This document shows, piece after piece, positions 51,683 through 60,349 of a stretch of 64,000 nucleotides of DNA. The notes beneath the pieces were generated by a model. It saw only the letters and a program-made list of their open reading frames with translations, made no database searches and was not told the DNA's origin. The DNA is taken from positions 496,001 to 560,000 of the forward strand of contig CBDEUC010000002.1 of the NCBI GenBank assembly GCA_965243105.1, in the 5' to 3' direction. The stretch is from WLWS01 sp965243105 (GTDB taxonomy: Bacteria; Pseudomonadota; Gammaproteobacteria; Eutrophobiales; Eutrophobiaceae). Position numbers and translations under genes: made by a program. Position 1 is the first letter of the stretch. Each line of letters begins with the position of its first letter.

Positions 51683-51749
51683 AAGTCTGTGTATTATTCG
51701 CTTTCTGCCTTATTATTCCATGTTTAAGTATTGAGAATGAGGTTTAACA

Positions 51750-52268
51750 TTGACTGAAAGAGAACTGAAGCCATTAAATATTGCCGTTCTCGTGGTTTCC
51801 GATTCGCGCACCGAAAAAACGGACAAATCGGGCAAACTGCTTGCTGCCAGGGCTAGCGATGCCGGGCACCAGGTATATGATAAGGCCATTGTCATTGATG
51901 ATATCCACAAGATCAGGGCTAAAGTCGCTGACTGGATAGCAAACGACGAAGTTGACGTGGTATTGAGCACAGGAGGAACCGGGGTCACCGGGCGCGATGG
52001 CACCCCGGAAGCAGTATCCGTCCTGTTTGAAAAAATCATAGAAGGTTTTGGTGAAATTTTCCGTAACCTGTCCTACCAGGAAATTGCCACCTCTTCCTTG
52101 CAGTCAAGAGCCATCGCCGGCGTTGCCAATGGCACCTACATTTTTTGCCTGCCAGGTTCGTCGGGGGCCTGTGCCACGGCCTGGGATAAAATTATTGAGC
52201 AACAGCTCGATTATCGCACCCGGCCCTGTAACCTCGTGGAGTTAATGCCACGGCTTAAGGAAAAGTAA
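51750..52268 (+). CDS. moaB: Molybdopterin adenylyltransferase-like protein MoaB
   Basis: A 172-residue MPT-binding-fold protein starting at TTG 51750. Motifs include NIAVLVVSDSRTEKTDKSG, DEVDVVLSTGGTGVTGRDGTPEAV and CLPGSSGACATAWDKIIEQQLDYRTRPCNLVEL (in parts), typical of MoaB/MogA. It activates molybdopterin by adenylation ahead of MoeA. No mogA is present in the Moco block, so this gene, 14 kb away, may supply that step. It is upstream of an RND adaptor with a 4-bp gap. Confidence 0.92.
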   Translation: MTERELKPLNIAVLVVSDSRTEKTDKSGKLLAARASDAGHQVYDKAIVIDDIHKIRAKVADWIANDEVDVVLSTGGTGVTGRDGTPEAVSVLFEKIIEGFGEIFRNLSYQEIATSSLQSRAIAGVANGTYIFCLPGSSGACATAWDKIIEQQLDYRTRPCNLVELMPRLKEK

Positions 52269-52272
52269 ACAG

Positions 52273-53346
52273 ATGTTTAAAAGCAGAACCCTATTTCTTG
52301 GTGAAGCATTACAGCCAGTTATTTCCAGCCTGTACTTGCTGGCATTAGCCAGTATCGCCGGGGCCCAGGATATGCCTGCGCCACCCGTGCATGTTGTTGA
52401 TGCTGTTGAGGTAGAGATGTACCAGAGCAACTGGCTGCCCGGCACCGTTATGGGGCGCTATGATTCCAAGATTGCCTCGGAAGTCGATGGCAGGCTGGAG
52501 CAAGTGCTCGATGTCGGCGACCGGGTAAACAAGGGTGAGGAAATCGCCCGTATCGAATCACTCACCCAGTCACTGCGTGTCACCGAGATGGAGGCCGAGA
52601 TCCTTCCCCGTGAAGCACGTCTTGATTTTTTACAGCGGGAAGTAAAAAGACTGACTATGCTGGCCGAGGAAAACAATGCAGCAAAAAGCAGGCTTGACGA
52701 GATGTCCTCTGAGCTTCGACAGATGGAAGGGGAGATCAAGGTGGCGCGAGCAAGGCTCGCCCAATCGCGCGATATGCTTGCGCGCACGGTGATCAAGGCA
52801 CCTTTTGATGGCGTGATCAGCGAAAGATACAAGACCATGGGAGAAAGGGTTGAAGGAGGGGATCACGTTGTCAGGCTGGTGAATACCGAGGACCTGGAAA
52901 TACAGGTGCGTGTGCCCCCGGAAACTGTCTCCAACCTGGGTATGGAAAATGAACTTGAGGTCAGGGATGCGGAGCACATGAACAGCACTGCGACACTTCG
53001 TACCTATGTCCCGGTCGGAGATTCGGTCTCGCGCCTGTACGAACTCAGGCTCAATTTTGACAACAAGAGCTGGATGTCAGGTCATGCAGTTCGTGTGCTG
53101 GTGCCCGCCAACACTCCGAGAAAATGCATTGCCGTTCCCAGGGATGCACTTGTGATACGCCAGAACAACATCAGTATTTATCGGATTAATGATGAGATGA
53201 AAGCCGAGTATGTCGCGGTCAGGGTCGGCATGAGCAGGGACGATCTTGTCGAGGTCATAGGTGATGTTTCTGCAGGTGATCGCATCGTGGTTCGCGGTAA
53301 TGAAAGGCTTCGCCCGGGCCAGCAGGTAAGTATCGTCGAGGGATAG
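52273..53346 (+). CDS. RND efflux periplasmic adaptor subunit
   Basis: A 357-residue membrane-fusion protein with a likely N-terminal signal (about residues 12-31, EALQPVISSLYLLALASIAGA). The mature part shows a lipoyl-like half (ASEVDGRLEQVLDVGDRVNKGEEIARIES), a helical hairpin with paired coiled-coil heptads (residues 100-165) and the second lipoyl half (TVIKAPFDGVISERYKTMGERVEGGD). It bridges the RND pump encoded next to an outer membrane channel. No TolC-type gene is in the window. Confidence 0.88.
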   Translation: MFKSRTLFLGEALQPVISSLYLLALASIAGAQDMPAPPVHVVDAVEVEMYQSNWLPGTVMGRYDSKIASEVDGRLEQVLDVGDRVNKGEEIARIESLTQSLRVTEMEAEILPREARLDFLQREVKRLTMLAEENNAAKSRLDEMSSELRQMEGEIKVARARLAQSRDMLARTVIKAPFDGVISERYKTMGERVEGGDHVVRLVNTEDLEIQVRVPPETVSNLGMENELEVRDAEHMNSTATLRTYVPVGDSVSRLYELRLNFDNKSWMSGHAVRVLVPANTPRKCIAVPRDALVIRQNNISIYRINDEMKAEYVAVRVGMSRDDLVEVIGDVSAGDRIVVRGNERLRPGQQVSIVEG

Positions 53347-53354
53347 TAGCGGCA

Positions 53355-56300
53355 GTGAATTTTGTAAAACTCAGCCTTGGTAACCCGGTCGCCGTTATTG
53401 TCGGCATCATCATGGCCCTGATGTTCGGTGCCATCAGCCTGTCGCGTCTGCCCATCCAGCTCACACCTGAAATCCAGGAACCAAAGATCACTATCCAGAC
53501 CAGCTGGCGAGCCGCTGCACCTAACGAGATCGAGGCTGAAATTATTGAACCGCAGGAGGACGTGCTTCGCGGGCTACCGGGAATGACCGAGATCGAAGCC
53601 ACGGCCTATGAAGGCTATGCTGAAGTCAGCCTGACTTTTGCCGTTGACATGGAACTCAACCGTGCACTTATCGAGGTACTGAACCGTCTCAACCAGGTGC
53701 CGAGCTACCCGGAGGACGCAGATGAACCGGTGCTGGCGACAGTGGGTGGTGATGCCAGTGCAGTGACCTGGATGAATGTCTTTACACTTCCCGGAAACGA
53801 TAACCCTATAGCCGGATACAAGGACTTTGTCGAAGACACAGTCCAGACGAGGTTTGAGCAGGTGCCCGGTGTTGCCGAGTCTGAAGTGTACGGTGGTCGA
53901 AATCGCGAAGTCAGGATCACCTTTGACCCCTACAAGGTGGCAAGCCTGGACATCCAGTTACCGGTTGTATCACGCCTGTCTGGTTCGGGAGATGATGTCT
54001 CGGGCGGCTCTACCGATGTTGGAAAGCGCAAGTACAGCGTTCGTTTCGTGGGAAAGTACAACGGCCAGGAACTTGGCGGGCTCATTATCGACTGGCGTGA
54101 CGGTCGGCCCGTTTACCTGCGCGATGTTGCAACCGTTGAGGAAAAGCTGGTCGATGTTGATGAATTCGTACTCACCAACCATGGCCCGAGCATGGCGGTC
54201 AATGCCAAGCGGGAAGTGGGGGTAAATGTCCTGAAAGTGATGCAGGGCATTGACGCAGCAGTAGAAGAACTCAACGAAGGCGTGCTTGGACGAGCCGGTC
54301 TTACTATTTCCAAGGAATTCGATGAAACGGTTTATATCGAACAGTCCATCAACATGCTTCGTAATAACCTGGGCATGGGGATATTCCTCGCCATTGTCGT
54401 TCTGTGGTTTTTCCTGAGAAAGGTGAGGGCAACACTTACCGTCGCTATAGCTATTCCTATTTGCCTGCTGACCAGTTTCCTGTTGATGTACATGGCCAGT
54501 CGCACCCTGAACATTATTTCCATGGCGGGCCTGGCTTTTGCAGTGGGCATGGTGCTTGATGCGTCCATTGTCGTGCTTGAAAACATCGTGCGCCTGCGTG
54601 AAAAAGGTGAGAGCCCCGAAGATGCCTCTGAAAAAGGTGCCATGCAGGTGCTTGGTGCCCTGATAGCATCCACCGCCACCACGGTGGCCATCTTCCTGCC
54701 GATCGTTTATCTCGAAGGTGAGGCCGGGCAGATGTTCGGTGACCTGGCGTTGACCATCACTGCAGCCATCTGCCTGTCCTTTATCGTTGCGACTACGGTC
54801 ATACCCAGTTTTGCCAAGGAACACCTGGGCAAGATTAGTTTTGATGATGGACACCAGCACTGGTGGGACGGGGGCACCGCTCTCATTATGAAGCTGACCA
54901 GTACGGGTAAAAAACGCCTGTTCTGGATTCTTGTTCTCACCATTCCGCCCATACTTATTGCCCTGAAGCTCCTGCCCCAGGCTGACTATCTCCCGGAGGG
55001 CAATCGTGATCTCGCCTTTGCTATCCTGTTAACACCACCCGGTGCCAATATTGGTCATATCAGGGAAGAGCTTGGTTACCAGGTGCAGGAAAGGATCAAG
55101 CCACACGTGGAAGAAGAAAAAGAACCATTTATTCGGCGCTATTTCTTCGTGGGCTATTTTGGTGGCGTATTCATGGGAATCATTGCCAAGGAACAGGGTG
55201 AGATGGACAAGGTGCTTGTAACCCTGCAGGAGATTGTCTCCGGTTTCCCGGATACGCTTGGCTTTGCCCAGAGAGCTTCATTGTTTGAAGGTTTTGGCGG
55301 TGGCAAGAACATTGATATCGACATCCAGGGAAGGGACCTGCCGGCCCTGATGCAGGCCGCACTCAAGGGAATGATGACAACCCAGGAGGCAATACCAGGG
55401 GCACAGGTCCGCCCGATACCGGGGCTTGAACTGGCGCAGCCGGAACTACGACTTGTTCCCAACGAAAGACGGATCACCGAGGCAGGCTGGGACCGCGGCA
55501 TCATGGCCGGCGTCACGCAGGCATTGGGGGATGGTCTTTATGTCGGTGACTATTTCAACGGCGACAAGACACTGGACATTATCGTTCGCGCCGAGGCCTG
55601 GGATACGCCCGAGGAACTGATCAACATCCCAGTGGCCACACCCAATGCAGGTGTTCTGCCCCTGGGTGAACTGGTTGAGCTACAGCGCACTGCAGGTCCT
55701 GAACAGATCCGTCGTATCAATCGCCGCCGCACGGTAACCCTTCGAGTGACACCGCCGCCGGGGATATCCCTTGAGCAAACACTGCGGGTGCTGCAGGAGA
55801 AAGTCGAGCCCGTCATCAGGGAGGCCCTGCCCATCGAAGGTGACATTTCCTATGGCGGTAGCGCTGACAAGCTGGAGACGGCGCTTGCCGACATGCAAAA
55901 CAGCTTCCTGCTGGCAATTGCCATTCTCTACCTGCTGATGAGTGCGTTGTTCAGATCCTTTCGCGATAGCCTGCTGGTGATACTGGCCCTGCCGCTGGCG
56001 ACAGTGGGCGGGGTCGTTGCCCTTTACGTGATAAATACCGTGCCAGCATTACTTGGAAGCCCGCTTTTCCAGCCCATGGACCTGATCACCATGATCGGTT
56101 TTATTATCCTTCTTGGGCTGGTAGTTAATAATGCCATCCTGCTTGTGCACCAGGCCCGTACCGCGGAGAGAGAAGGGATGAACCGCACCGATGCGGTGCA
56201 GCAGGCCGTCAGGCAACGCCTCAGGCCGATTGTCATGAGTACCATGACAAGCCTGTTTGGCATGCTGCCCCTGTTGCTGGTGCCCGGTCCGGGTAGCGAG

Positions 56301-56462
56301 CTATATCGCGGCATGGCTGGTGTGATCGTGGGTGGAATGAGCGTGAGCACGGTGTTCACGCTGATCCTTTTGCCCAGCTTGCTCCGGCTTCGTGAGCACA
56401 AGCATGGCAGCAACGTGGCCGTCAGCATGGGCGCCTCACAGCCTGGCCAGAAGCCTGTTTAG
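53355..56462 (+). CDS. RND efflux permease (HAE1-like)
   Basis: A 1035-residue inner membrane pump with the two-fold 12-helix RND architecture and two large periplasmic loops. It starts at GTG 53355 with NFVKLSLGNPVAVIVGIIMAL. Helix 4 reads FAVGMVLDASIVVLENIV, with one aspartate where AcrB has two; helix 10-11 has GFIILLGLVVNNAILLVHQA. Substrates cannot be inferred; the variant helix 4 is seen in a subgroup of HAE1-type pumps. It follows its adaptor by 8 bp. Confidence 0.9.
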   Translation: MNFVKLSLGNPVAVIVGIIMALMFGAISLSRLPIQLTPEIQEPKITIQTSWRAAAPNEIEAEIIEPQEDVLRGLPGMTEIEATAYEGYAEVSLTFAVDMELNRALIEVLNRLNQVPSYPEDADEPVLATVGGDASAVTWMNVFTLPGNDNPIAGYKDFVEDTVQTRFEQVPGVAESEVYGGRNREVRITFDPYKVASLDIQLPVVSRLSGSGDDVSGGSTDVGKRKYSVRFVGKYNGQELGGLIIDWRDGRPVYLRDVATVEEKLVDVDEFVLTNHGPSMAVNAKREVGVNVLKVMQGIDAAVEELNEGVLGRAGLTISKEFDETVYIEQSINMLRNNLGMGIFLAIVVLWFFLRKVRATLTVAIAIPICLLTSFLLMYMASRTLNIISMAGLAFAVGMVLDASIVVLENIVRLREKGESPEDASEKGAMQVLGALIASTATTVAIFLPIVYLEGEAGQMFGDLALTITAAICLSFIVATTVIPSFAKEHLGKISFDDGHQHWWDGGTALIMKLTSTGKKRLFWILVLTIPPILIALKLLPQADYLPEGNRDLAFAILLTPPGANIGHIREELGYQVQERIKPHVEEEKEPFIRRYFFVGYFGGVFMGIIAKEQGEMDKVLVTLQEIVSGFPDTLGFAQRASLFEGFGGGKNIDIDIQGRDLPALMQAALKGMMTTQEAIPGAQVRPIPGLELAQPELRLVPNERRITEAGWDRGIMAGVTQALGDGLYVGDYFNGDKTLDIIVRAEAWDTPEELINIPVATPNAGVLPLGELVELQRTAGPEQIRRINRRRTVTLRVTPPPGISLEQTLRVLQEKVEPVIREALPIEGDISYGGSADKLETALADMQNSFLLAIAILYLLMSALFRSFRDSLLVILALPLATVGGVVALYVINTVPALLGSPLFQPMDLITMIGFIILLGLVVNNAILLVHQARTAEREGMNRTDAVQQAVRQRLRPIVMSTMTSLFGMLPLLLVPGPGSELYRGMAGVIVGGMSVSTVFTLILLPSLLRLREHKHGSNVAVSMGASQPGQKPV

Positions 56463-56498
56463 ACTTGCAGCAAAACGCTTTCGCCTATACTTTTTACT

Positions 56499-57527
56499 AT
56501 GTTTTTTACTTCTAAAAACACAAGGTTAATTATCGGCATCACTGCATTGATGCTGGCATTTAAACCGGCGTGGATGTCGGCCGAGGTTTTCCTCCTGGAA
56601 AACGAGGAAGACTCGGTGGTTGGTGAGATTCAGCATACCTGGGCCGAGTCCAGCGATACCCTGCTGGATATAGCAAGGCACCACGGACTTGGCTTCCACG
56701 AGATAAAACGCGTTAACCCGGGTATTGATACCTGGTTACCTGAAACCGACCAGCAGATTATTCTTCCCTCACGCTACGTGTTGCCACGGGCAAAAAGGAG
56801 AGGGCTGGTGTTAAACATACCGGAGATGCGTCTCTACTTCTTTCCCAGCGAAAAAATTGATGGGAAAAGCCAGGTCATTACCTATCCCCTCGGGGTCGGT
56901 CGACAGGGCTGGCAAACGCCTTACATTGACACGCGCATCATTCAAAAGACCAAGGATCCATACTGGCATCCGCCGAAGTCGATTAGAGAAGAACATGAAG
57001 AAGCCGGAGACCCCTTGCCAAAGCGGGTGCCCCCGGGGCCTGACAACCCGCTCGGCAACTACGCCATGCGCCTGGGTCTTCCGGATTACCTGATCCATGG
57101 CACCAACAAGCCCTATGGTATCGGTATGCGTGTCAGTCACGGTTGCATACGCCTTTACCCGGAAGACATCGAAGAACTGTTTCCCATGGTAAAGGTAAAG
57201 ACGCCTGTCAAGATCGTTAACCAGCCTTACAAGGTAGGCATCAGGGATAACAAGATATGGCTGGAAGCCCATCCATTCCTTGAAGAGGACAGTGATCAAT
57301 TTCAGGACAACCTGACCAGCGTGGTCAAAATGATTGTCGATCTCACTGACGAAGAAAATTATCGAATAGAGTGGGATCTCGCGAAGAGGATCATAAGAGA
57401 AATGAAAGGTATCCCGATTGTGATCGGTCGCCTGAAATCCTCGCAAATGCAGGCAGCGACAAGTGCAGAAGCTGCAAGTTTAAATGACGGTATCAGCCTG
57501 CAACTGGAAACGGGCATCACGCGGTAA
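56499..57527 (+). CDS. L,D-transpeptidase (ErfK/YbiS/YcfS/YnhG type) with LysM-like region
   Basis: A 342-residue periplasmic enzyme with a signal-like N-terminus (TRLIIGITALMLAFKPAWMSA), a LysM-like region (DTLLDIARHHGLGFHEIKRVNPG) and a YkuD domain with HGTNKPYGIGMRVSHGCIRLYPEDI, containing the catalytic Cys in SHGCIRLY. Enzymes of this kind attach Lpp lipoprotein to peptidoglycan or form 3-3 cross-links. It converges on an Lpp-like lipoprotein gene with a shared terminator, which supports an anchoring role. Confidence 0.9.
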   Translation: MFFTSKNTRLIIGITALMLAFKPAWMSAEVFLLENEEDSVVGEIQHTWAESSDTLLDIARHHGLGFHEIKRVNPGIDTWLPETDQQIILPSRYVLPRAKRRGLVLNIPEMRLYFFPSEKIDGKSQVITYPLGVGRQGWQTPYIDTRIIQKTKDPYWHPPKSIREEHEEAGDPLPKRVPPGPDNPLGNYAMRLGLPDYLIHGTNKPYGIGMRVSHGCIRLYPEDIEELFPMVKVKTPVKIVNQPYKVGIRDNKIWLEAHPFLEEDSDQFQDNLTSVVKMIVDLTDEENYRIEWDLAKRIIREMKGIPIVIGRLKSSQMQAATSAEAASLNDGISLQLETGITR

Positions 57528-57544
57528 ACACGACACAGCAGGCG

Positions 57545-57580
57545 AAAAAAAACCCCGGTAATTTTACCGGGGTTTTTTTA
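57545..57580. terminator. Bidirectional terminator between ldt and lpp
   Basis: A symmetric hairpin, AAAAAACCCCGGTAA / TTACCGGGGTTTTTT type with a short AT loop, sits 18 bp after the L,D-transpeptidase stop and 20 bp before the lpp stop. A tracts on one side and T tracts on the other allow termination in both directions. Confidence 0.9.
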
Positions 57581-57599
57581 TAAGCAGCTTTAAGCCGGC

Positions 57600-57881
57600 T
57601 TATTTTGCCATGGCTTTTTCAAACATCTTGTCCAGGCGACTGGTGTTTTCACTGCAGCAAGCCTGCGCAGCTTCAGCAGTTGACTGAGCAGCATTGGCAG
57701 CGTCAAGGGCGCTGTTAGCGACTGACAGGGCATTGTCAGCACGAGAGGTCGCGCTATTTGCAGTTGATAGTGCTTTTTCAGCAGTAGCCCTGATCTGGGC
57801 AATTTCTTCGGTTGTTGCGCAACCGCCCAGCATGCCAAGTGCCAGTGCGATAGCTGTTGCCTTTACAATTGTTGTTTTCAT
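57600..57881 (-). CDS. Lpp/OprI-like major outer membrane lipoprotein
   Basis: A 93-residue alanine-rich lipoprotein. The start at 57881 gives MKTTIVKATAIALALGMLGGC, with lipobox LGGC. The mature part is a heptad-repeat coiled coil rich in Ala, Ser, Asn and Asp (TAEKALSTANSATSRADNAL onward), as in OprI. It ends in KAMAK with the C-terminal lysine by which Braun-type lipoproteins are joined to peptidoglycan. An unusual paired cysteine (ACCSEN) precedes the tail. The longer frame to 58013 is not supported. Confidence 0.85.
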   Translation of the reverse strand: MKTTIVKATAIALALGMLGGCATTEEIAQIRATAEKALSTANSATSRADNALSVANSALDAANAAQSTAEAAQACCSENTSRLDKMFEKAMAK

Positions 57882-58049
57882 AAAAGATTCTCCTGTTAAT
57901 CTCGCGTGCTGGTGACCCAGTTTTTTGAAGCCGCCATAATGACGGAAAATGCCTTCATTATCAATCCATTTAGCCTGGGCGAATGGGACGGAGTTCACAT
58001 TTTTCCATCCCACGGAGGGTCACCAGGCGTGCCTGGTAACGAAAACAGC

Positions 58050-58412
58050 CTAGCGCCTTCCACTACCCCTGGCGCGCTTGTAGCGCTTGGGAAACTGCTC
58101 AACGATAAACTCCACCACCGCCTGGTCAAAGCCATGTACGGGTTTTTCCTGGCAATATTCGTCAATCCAGTTTAACACGCCAAACATGTCCATCCCGCCT
58201 GAAATACGGTAGGTGTCATCGGCCTGGGTATTAAATGCGGTGAGGTAACCCATCAGGTAATTCCTGTAGGTACTGTCGTCACCACTGTCCCTGCTCTTGT
58301 TATAGCTGAAGCATGACTTTTTGCCGACACCCCAGATGGCATAGCTACCATTTTCATCCGCCGCATGCGCCAGTGGCATCATTAACATCAGGTAAATCAT
58401 AAACTTTTTCAT
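58050..58412 (-). CDS. Exported small cysteine-containing hypothetical protein
   Basis: A 120-residue protein with a short signal peptide (MKKFMIYLMLMMPLAHAAD). The mature part has CFSYNKSRDSGDDSTYRNYLMGYLTAFN and GVLNWIDEYCQEKPVHGFDQAVVEFIVEQF, two cysteines in a helical pattern recalling HdeA/Rap1a-type periplasmic folds. Family assignment is tentative. It is in the intergenic zone between lpp and the HNH gene, on the minus strand with its own likely promoter. Confidence 0.65.
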   Translation of the reverse strand: MKKFMIYLMLMMPLAHAADENGSYAIWGVGKKSCFSYNKSRDSGDDSTYRNYLMGYLTAFNTQADDTYRISGGMDMFGVLNWIDEYCQEKPVHGFDQAVVEFIVEQFPKRYKRARGSGRR

Positions 58413-58493
58413 TAACTAGGATCCTCGAATACTTGGGAAGCCCGGCACAATCATCGGTTTACCGGACAGGGTTACTTGAAATCGTAGCAGGTG

Positions 58494-59066
58494 CTACTGG
58501 GTATTAAATGGCATAGGTCTCCCGGAAAACTGGGACTTTAAGAACTCCATCTGGTCGCCAAGAATTTTCCTGTTTGAGAGCGCCAGGTATTCAGCCCAGT
58601 TGGGAACGAAAGGAATAGCCAGCAGAGGCATCCTGGCCTGCTCAGGTACGCGATTACCCTTGCGAGTGTTACAGGCTCGACAGGCAGCCACAACATTCTG
58701 CCACCTGTCCCGGCCTCCTTTTGAAATCGGGATCACGTGGTCGCGGGTTAAGTGCTGCTCAGCAAATTCCTTGCCGCAGTACATGCACAGGTGCGCGTCA
58801 CGCAGAAACAGCTCGCGGTTAGTCAGGGGTGGAACGCTTCTTTGCAGGTACTTGCGTGATCCGGACCGTTTTACCGCGATGATGGAATTAATATCGATAA
58901 CGGAACGTTCACCGGTATGACGGTTAAATCCACCGCGAAAAGTAAAACTTTGCTGGCCAGCGGTCCATGCAATCATGTCCCGGCTGTAGAGGCAGATCGC
59001 TGTCTGCCAGGGAATCCATGTGACCGGAGTACCCGATATATCAAGGCGTAGTATTAGCGGTGGCAT
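58494..59066 (-). CDS. HNH endonuclease
   Basis: A 190-residue protein whose start at 59066 (MPPLILRLDISGTPVTWIPW) is supported by an AGGAA ribosome site; a longer frame to 59123 is less likely. The C-terminal half holds the HNH nuclease with zinc-type CxxC pairs: HLCMYCGKEF, LTRDHVIPISKGGRDRWQNVVAACRACNTRKGNR (as parts). The N-terminal half resembles the conserved extension of the widespread gammaproteobacterial HNH family. The role is unknown; DNA repair is possible. Confidence 0.85.
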   Translation of the reverse strand: MPPLILRLDISGTPVTWIPWQTAICLYSRDMIAWTAGQQSFTFRGGFNRHTGERSVIDINSIIAVKRSGSRKYLQRSVPPLTNRELFLRDAHLCMYCGKEFAEQHLTRDHVIPISKGGRDRWQNVVAACRACNTRKGNRVPEQARMPLLAIPFVPNWAEYLALSNRKILGDQMEFLKSQFSGRPMPFNTQ

Positions 59067-59297
59067 TTTTAATTCCTGAAATTTAGTCGTTAGCCAGTGT
59101 TTCGCGCGACGCCGTTTATTCACTCAAGACAATTTGTATTAAAAACATAACAAAAAATCAAGGTTTTAGCTTATTTATTTCAGTAACGCTGAAAGCCGGA
59201 TCGGGCTGCCTGCAAAAATTCATCAACAGGGCCTAACTGATGTGTTCAAATAAAAGTAAGCCAATAGCCTTTCCAGTTCAGAGTGAAGGAAACCAGA

Positions 59298-60098
59298 ATG
59301 AGTTCAATTAATGATTTGCTCGCAGTTATGAAAAGTCTTAGACACCCGGAAAGCGGATGTCCGTGGGACCGGGCGCAGGATATGCTAAGCATCGCGCCCT
59401 ATACCATTGAAGAAGCCTACGAAGTAGTCGAGGCAATTGAAACAGGTAGTCCTGAAGAAGTCATGGATGAACTTGGAGACCTGCAGTTTCACATCATTTT
59501 TTATGCCGAGATGGCCAGTGAGAAAGGGCAATTCGATTTTGAAGCGGTATGCAAGCATGCCAGCGACAAGCTTGTACGGCGACATCCCCATGTTTTTGCC
59601 GATGAGGCCGGCAAGGATGCAGATACCGTGGCTGAAGACTGGGAAAAAATGAAAGCCCGGGAAAAGCGTGAAAATTCATCCGTCGGCGGGGCTGGTGCAG
59701 GTTTACTGGACGATATTAGCCAGGCCATCCCAGCGATAAAGCGGGCGGAAAAGCTACAAAGACGTGCAGCGTCTGTAAAGTTTGACTGGCCGAATGCGGG
59801 TCCCGTGTTTGACAAGCTGGTGGAAGAAGTCGATGAACTGGGCCAGGCATTATCCAAAAATGATGAAATAAAGCGGCTGGAAGATGAGCTTGGCGACATC
59901 ATGTTCAGCTGTGTCAACCTTGCCCGGCACCTGAAAATCGATGCCGAGCGAGCGCTACGGCGAAGCAACCGGAAATTCGAGACTCGCTTTGCATACATCG
60001 AAGCAGAATTGAGGAAAAACGGGCGCTCAATAAGCCAGGCCGAACAACAGGAGATGGAAACCCTGTGGGAAGAGGCAAAAATATGCGTGGACGGCTGA
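59298..60098 (+). CDS. mazG: Nucleoside triphosphate pyrophosphohydrolase MazG
   Basis: MazG hydrolyses nucleoside triphosphates and reduces damaged dNTPs and ppGpp. The start at ATG 59298 follows GAAGGA; an in-frame GTG at 59283 is less likely. The 266-residue protein has two MazG domains: CPWDRAQDMLSIAPYTIEEAYEVVEAIE with the EExxE helix, then FDKLVEEVDELGQALSKNDEIKRLEDELGDIMFSCVNLARH (in parts). Length is typical of E. coli MazG. Confidence 0.94.
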   Translation: MSSINDLLAVMKSLRHPESGCPWDRAQDMLSIAPYTIEEAYEVVEAIETGSPEEVMDELGDLQFHIIFYAEMASEKGQFDFEAVCKHASDKLVRRHPHVFADEAGKDADTVAEDWEKMKAREKRENSSVGGAGAGLLDDISQAIPAIKRAEKLQRRAASVKFDWPNAGPVFDKLVEEVDELGQALSKNDEIKRLEDELGDIMFSCVNLARHLKIDAERALRRSNRKFETRFAYIEAELRKNGRSISQAEQQEMETLWEEAKICVDG

Positions 60099-60125
60099 TC
60101 AGGCCAGATCCCCTGAACCAGTGAC

Positions 60126-60152
60126 AAAAAAAGGGTGCCCTTTGGGCACCCT
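60126..60152 (-). terminator. Strong intrinsic terminator
   Basis: A 9-bp stem (AGGGTGCCC / GGGCACCCT) with a 3-nt loop is followed on the minus strand by a seven-T run. It lies about 200 bp past the folE2 stop and 28 bp past the mazG stop, and serves minus-strand transcripts. Confidence 0.88.
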
Positions 60153-60195
60153 GCAAGATTAAAGGAGGGGGAAAATCATTGACTTGCAGATTATT
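60126..60195 (-). ncRNA. Candidate small RNA with anti-Shine-Dalgarno loop and intrinsic terminator
   Basis: Read on the minus strand, CTGCAAG (60189-60183) pairs with CTTGCAG (60157-60151), and the 25-nt loop presents TTTTCCCCCTCCTTTAA, a complement of consensus Shine-Dalgarno sequences. It is immediately followed by AGGGTGCCC-AAA-GGGCACCCT and seven T, a strong terminator (60152-60126). A C-rich anti-SD loop next to a terminator is the layout of trans-acting small RNAs of the CUCCUCCC type. The 5' end is not fixed; a TATAAA element at 60282-60277 would start a transcript of about 145 nt. It could instead derive from the folE2 3' region. Confidence 0.5.
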
Positions 60196-60349
60196 AGTAG
60201 CACTATTGATGCCAATATTAAAGAATATATATAAATCAATAACTAATGACTTTTTATTAATGCTAAATATAGGAATTTTATAGCGCGGCGGCAATAATTT
60301 GACGACAATTGTCGCCTCTGTGAGCCGCCAGGCAGGGCACAGGCGATGT

